Shown in pieces: positions 4,821 to 6,485 of a stretch of DNA of 6,485 bases; the stretch's first letter is position 1; each line of letters starts with the position of its first letter. The DNA lies in the NCBI GenBank assembly GCA_023391775.1, contig JAEWAG010000106.1:1-6485 (forward strand). The letters are read 5' to 3'. The DNA comes from Pseudomonadota bacterium (GTDB lineage Bacteria > Pseudomonadota > Gammaproteobacteria > Xanthomonadales > Xanthomonadaceae). Below the pieces are notes generated by a model. It did no database searches, was not told the origin of the DNA, and worked only from the letters and a program-made list of their open reading frames with translations. Both the position numbers and the translations under genes were made by a program.

Positions 4821-6485
4821 AGGCATGCATTTTCCGGACACGGTGCTTCGCGCGGCCTGGCCCTCGGCCGGGCACGGGTGCGCCTGCCGCATGCGCTGGA
4901 AGTCACCGAGCAGCGCGTGCCGGCCACGCGGGTCAAGGCCGAGGCCGCGCGCCTGCACGAGGCGCTGGAAGCAACCCGTGCCGAGATGCGCGCGCTGCGC
5001 GAGAAACTGCAGGGTGCGCTTTCCAAGGAAGCGGTCGAGTTCGTCGACCTGCACGCCCTGCTGCTGGATGACCCGGAGCTGGTGCAGGCACTGGACGGCC
5101 TGATCCGCCAGGAACGCTATTCCGCCGGCTACGCCCTGCGCGTGCAGCGCGACCGCCTGGCCGCGGTGTTCCAGGCCATGGACGACGCCTACCTGCGCGC
5201 GCGCCTGGACGACCTGGACCACATCATCGGCCGGGTCAACGCGCACCTGCACCGGCACGACCCGCTGCCGCGCGGCACCGCCGGCGAGGTGCTGGTGTGC
5301 GAGAACGTCGCGCCTTCCGAGCTGGCCCAGCTGCAGGCCCAGGGCGTGGTCGCCATCGTCTCCGCGGCCGGCAGCCCGCTTTCGCACAGCGCCATCCTCG
5401 CACGCAGCCTGCACATGCCGCTGGTGGTGGGCGTGGCCGGGGTGCTGGCGCGGATCAACGACGGCGACGTGCTGATGGTCGACGGCGAGAGCGGCCAGCT
5501 GGTGCTGGATCCGGACCCCGGCGACCTGCGCCACTACCGCGAGCTGCAGCAGCGCGAACAGCGCGAGCGGCGCGGCCTGGAGCGCCTGCGCAGCAAGCCC
5601 ACCCGCACCCTGGACGGGGTGGACATCGCGCTGTACGCCAACGCCGAATCGCGCGAGGACGTCGCCCGCGCGCACGCGCTGGGTGCGGCGGGCATCGGCC
5701 TGTACCGCACCGAGTTCCTGTTCCTGCAGGAGCAGCACGCGCCCGGCGAGGAGGAGCAGTTCATCGCCTACCGCGACGCGGTGCTGGCCATGGGCGGGCG
5801 CGCGGTGACCTTCCGCACCCTGGACCTGGGCGCGGACAAGGCCGACCGCGCCGGCCTGGCCCTGGCCAACGAGGACAATCCGGCGCTGGGCGTGCGCGGG
5901 GTGCGCCTGTCGCTGCTGTACGACGCGGTGTTCGACACCCAGCTGCGCGCGATCGTCCGCGCCTCCGCGTATGGCCCCGTACGGGTGCTGGTACCCATGG
6001 TCTCCTGCCGCGAAGAGATGCTGGTCGTGCGCCGGCGCCTGCGCCGCGCCGTGGCCGCGGTACGTCGCCAGGGCGTGGACGTGCGGGGACCGCCGCTGGG
6101 CGCGATGATCGAGGTCCCCGCGGCCGCCATCGGCGTGGCCGGGCTGGCCGATGCGGCGGACTTCCTGTCGATCGGCACCAATGACCTGGTGCAGTACCTG
6201 CTGGCGGTTGACCGCAACAACGACGCCCTCGGCGACCTCTACTCGCCACTGCACCCGGGCGTCGTGCGCCTGCTGGCGCACGTGATCCGCAGCGGCGCCG
6301 AATCGGGCACGCCTGTGGCCGTATGCGGCGAGATGGCCGGCGACCCGCGCCTGGCGCCGCTGCTGCTGGCGATGGGGCTGCGCGAGTTCAGCCTGCATCC
6401 GGCCGGACTGCTGGAGCTGCGCCGTGCGATCCGCCAGTGCGACCTGTCGCGCCTGCAGGCCGGCGTGGGGGGGGGGGGGGGGGGG
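4818..6485 (+). CDS. ptsI: PTS enzyme I (PEP-protein phosphotransferase), 3' end missing
   Basis: This is enzyme I, the cytoplasmic dimer that autophosphorylates from PEP and passes phosphate to HPr His15. The visible 556 codons have no stop; E. coli EI has 575 residues, so about 20 C-terminal residues are missing. The order is normal: N-terminal domain beginning SGHGASRGLALGRA, then the HPr-binding helical region, then the active His190 in SPLSHSAILARSLHMPLVVG. The PEP-binding barrel follows with Arg297 (LYRTEFLF), Arg333 (RTLDLGADK), Asn455-Asp456 (SIGTNDLVQYLLAVDRNN) and Cys503 (VCGEMAGDP). All are one residue beyond the E. coli numbering. There is no GAF domain, so it is not the EI-Ntr (PtsP) type. 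The first in-frame ATG is 4818. Only sequence up to about 6466 should be trusted; beyond that the frame reads through the terminal G-run as poly-Gly. Confidence 0.95.
   Translation, partial: MRHAFSGHGASRGLALGRARVRLPHALEVTEQRVPATRVKAEAARLHEALEATRAEMRALREKLQGALSKEAVEFVDLHALLLDDPELVQALDGLIRQERYSAGYALRVQRDRLAAVFQAMDDAYLRARLDDLDHIIGRVNAHLHRHDPLPRGTAGEVLVCENVAPSELAQLQAQGVVAIVSAAGSPLSHSAILARSLHMPLVVGVAGVLARINDGDVLMVDGESGQLVLDPDPGDLRHYRELQQREQRERRGLERLRSKPTRTLDGVDIALYANAESREDVARAHALGAAGIGLYRTEFLFLQEQHAPGEEEQFIAYRDAVLAMGGRAVTFRTLDLGADKADRAGLALANEDNPALGVRGVRLSLLYDAVFDTQLRAIVRASAYGPVRVLVPMVSCREEMLVVRRRLRRAVAAVRRQGVDVRGPPLGAMIEVPAAAIGVAGLADAADFLSIGTNDLVQYLLAVDRNNDALGDLYSPLHPGVVRLLAHVIRSGAESGTPVAVCGEMAGDPRLAPLLLAMGLREFSLHPAGLLELRRAIRQCDLSRLQAGVGGGGGG
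6467..6485. repeat. Terminal run of 19 G (probable sequencing/assembly artefact)
   Basis: The window ends in 19 consecutive G. It falls inside the expected ptsI coding region, where related enzyme I proteins continue with about 20 ordinary residues rather than poly-Gly. Poly-G tails are typical of two-colour Illumina chemistry when signal is lost, and they can survive at contig ends. The bases should not be used for translation. Confidence 0.85.

Noticed and set aside
2943..6398. An uninterrupted 1151-codon open frame on the minus strand opposite hprK, rapZ, EIIA, ptsH and ptsI
   Set aside because: Its predicted protein is a low-complexity His/Gln/Arg/Ala/Val mixture with no recognisable domain. 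The plus-strand genes have complete family motifs. Long antisense open frames are expected opposite GC-rich genes because codons that would read as stops on the other strand are rare.
1..6485. CRISPR arrays, insertion sequences, tRNA/rRNA genes, prophage or defence genes
   Set aside because: No repeated spacer-like units, terminal inverted repeats, transposase motifs or RNA gene folds were seen; nearly all bases are in the eight conserved genes.

Overview
The window is a GC-rich, tightly packed, single-strand chromosomal segment. It carries the housekeeping locus lptB (3' end) - rpoN - hpf - hprK - rapZ - EIIA-Man-type gene - ptsH - ptsI (cut at the window edge). All eight genes are on the + strand. 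Gene content, the co-occurrence of HprK with an LptB/RpoN locus, and the close fit of the proteins to remembered Xanthomonas/Stenotrophomonas/Lysobacter relatives point to a gammaproteobacterium of the Xanthomonadaceae (Lysobacteraceae). This assignment rests on recalled family sequences; no search was run.

Layout: 1-255 is the C-terminal third of the LPS-transport ATPase LptB. 300-1730 is sigma-54 (RpoN). 1788-2102 is a short hibernation promoting factor with a very strong ribosome binding site. 2197-3150 is HPr kinase/phosphorylase, overlapping by 4 bp (ATGA) rapZ at 3147-4019. After an 81-bp gap come a single-domain mannose-family EIIA (4101-4493), HPr (4486-4755, overlapping it by 8 bp) and PTS enzyme I (4818 to the window end). 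Enzyme I lacks its last 20 or so residues and ends in a run of 19 G, which looks like a sequencing or assembly artefact at a contig end. No gene-free stretch exceeds 100 bp, and no intrinsic terminator with a U-tract is visible, so the genes may be largely co-transcribed.

How it works together: enzyme I takes phosphate from PEP (active His190), passes it to HPr (His15), and HPr passes it to EIIA (His10). HprK can phosphorylate HPr on Ser46, which is present. No sugar permease (EIIB/EIIC) is encoded here, so this is a regulatory PTS beside sigma-54, not a transport operon. ptsN, which in E. coli lies between hpf and rapZ, is absent from that position; hprK sits there instead. RapZ keeps its ATPase and C-terminal core motifs but lacks the basic tail that enterobacterial RapZ uses to bind sRNA.

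The protein-coding content is a known locus and I see no new multi-gene system. The least explained signals are short inverted repeats in the intergenic gaps, above all one at 4071-4107 that would enclose the start codon of the EIIA gene.
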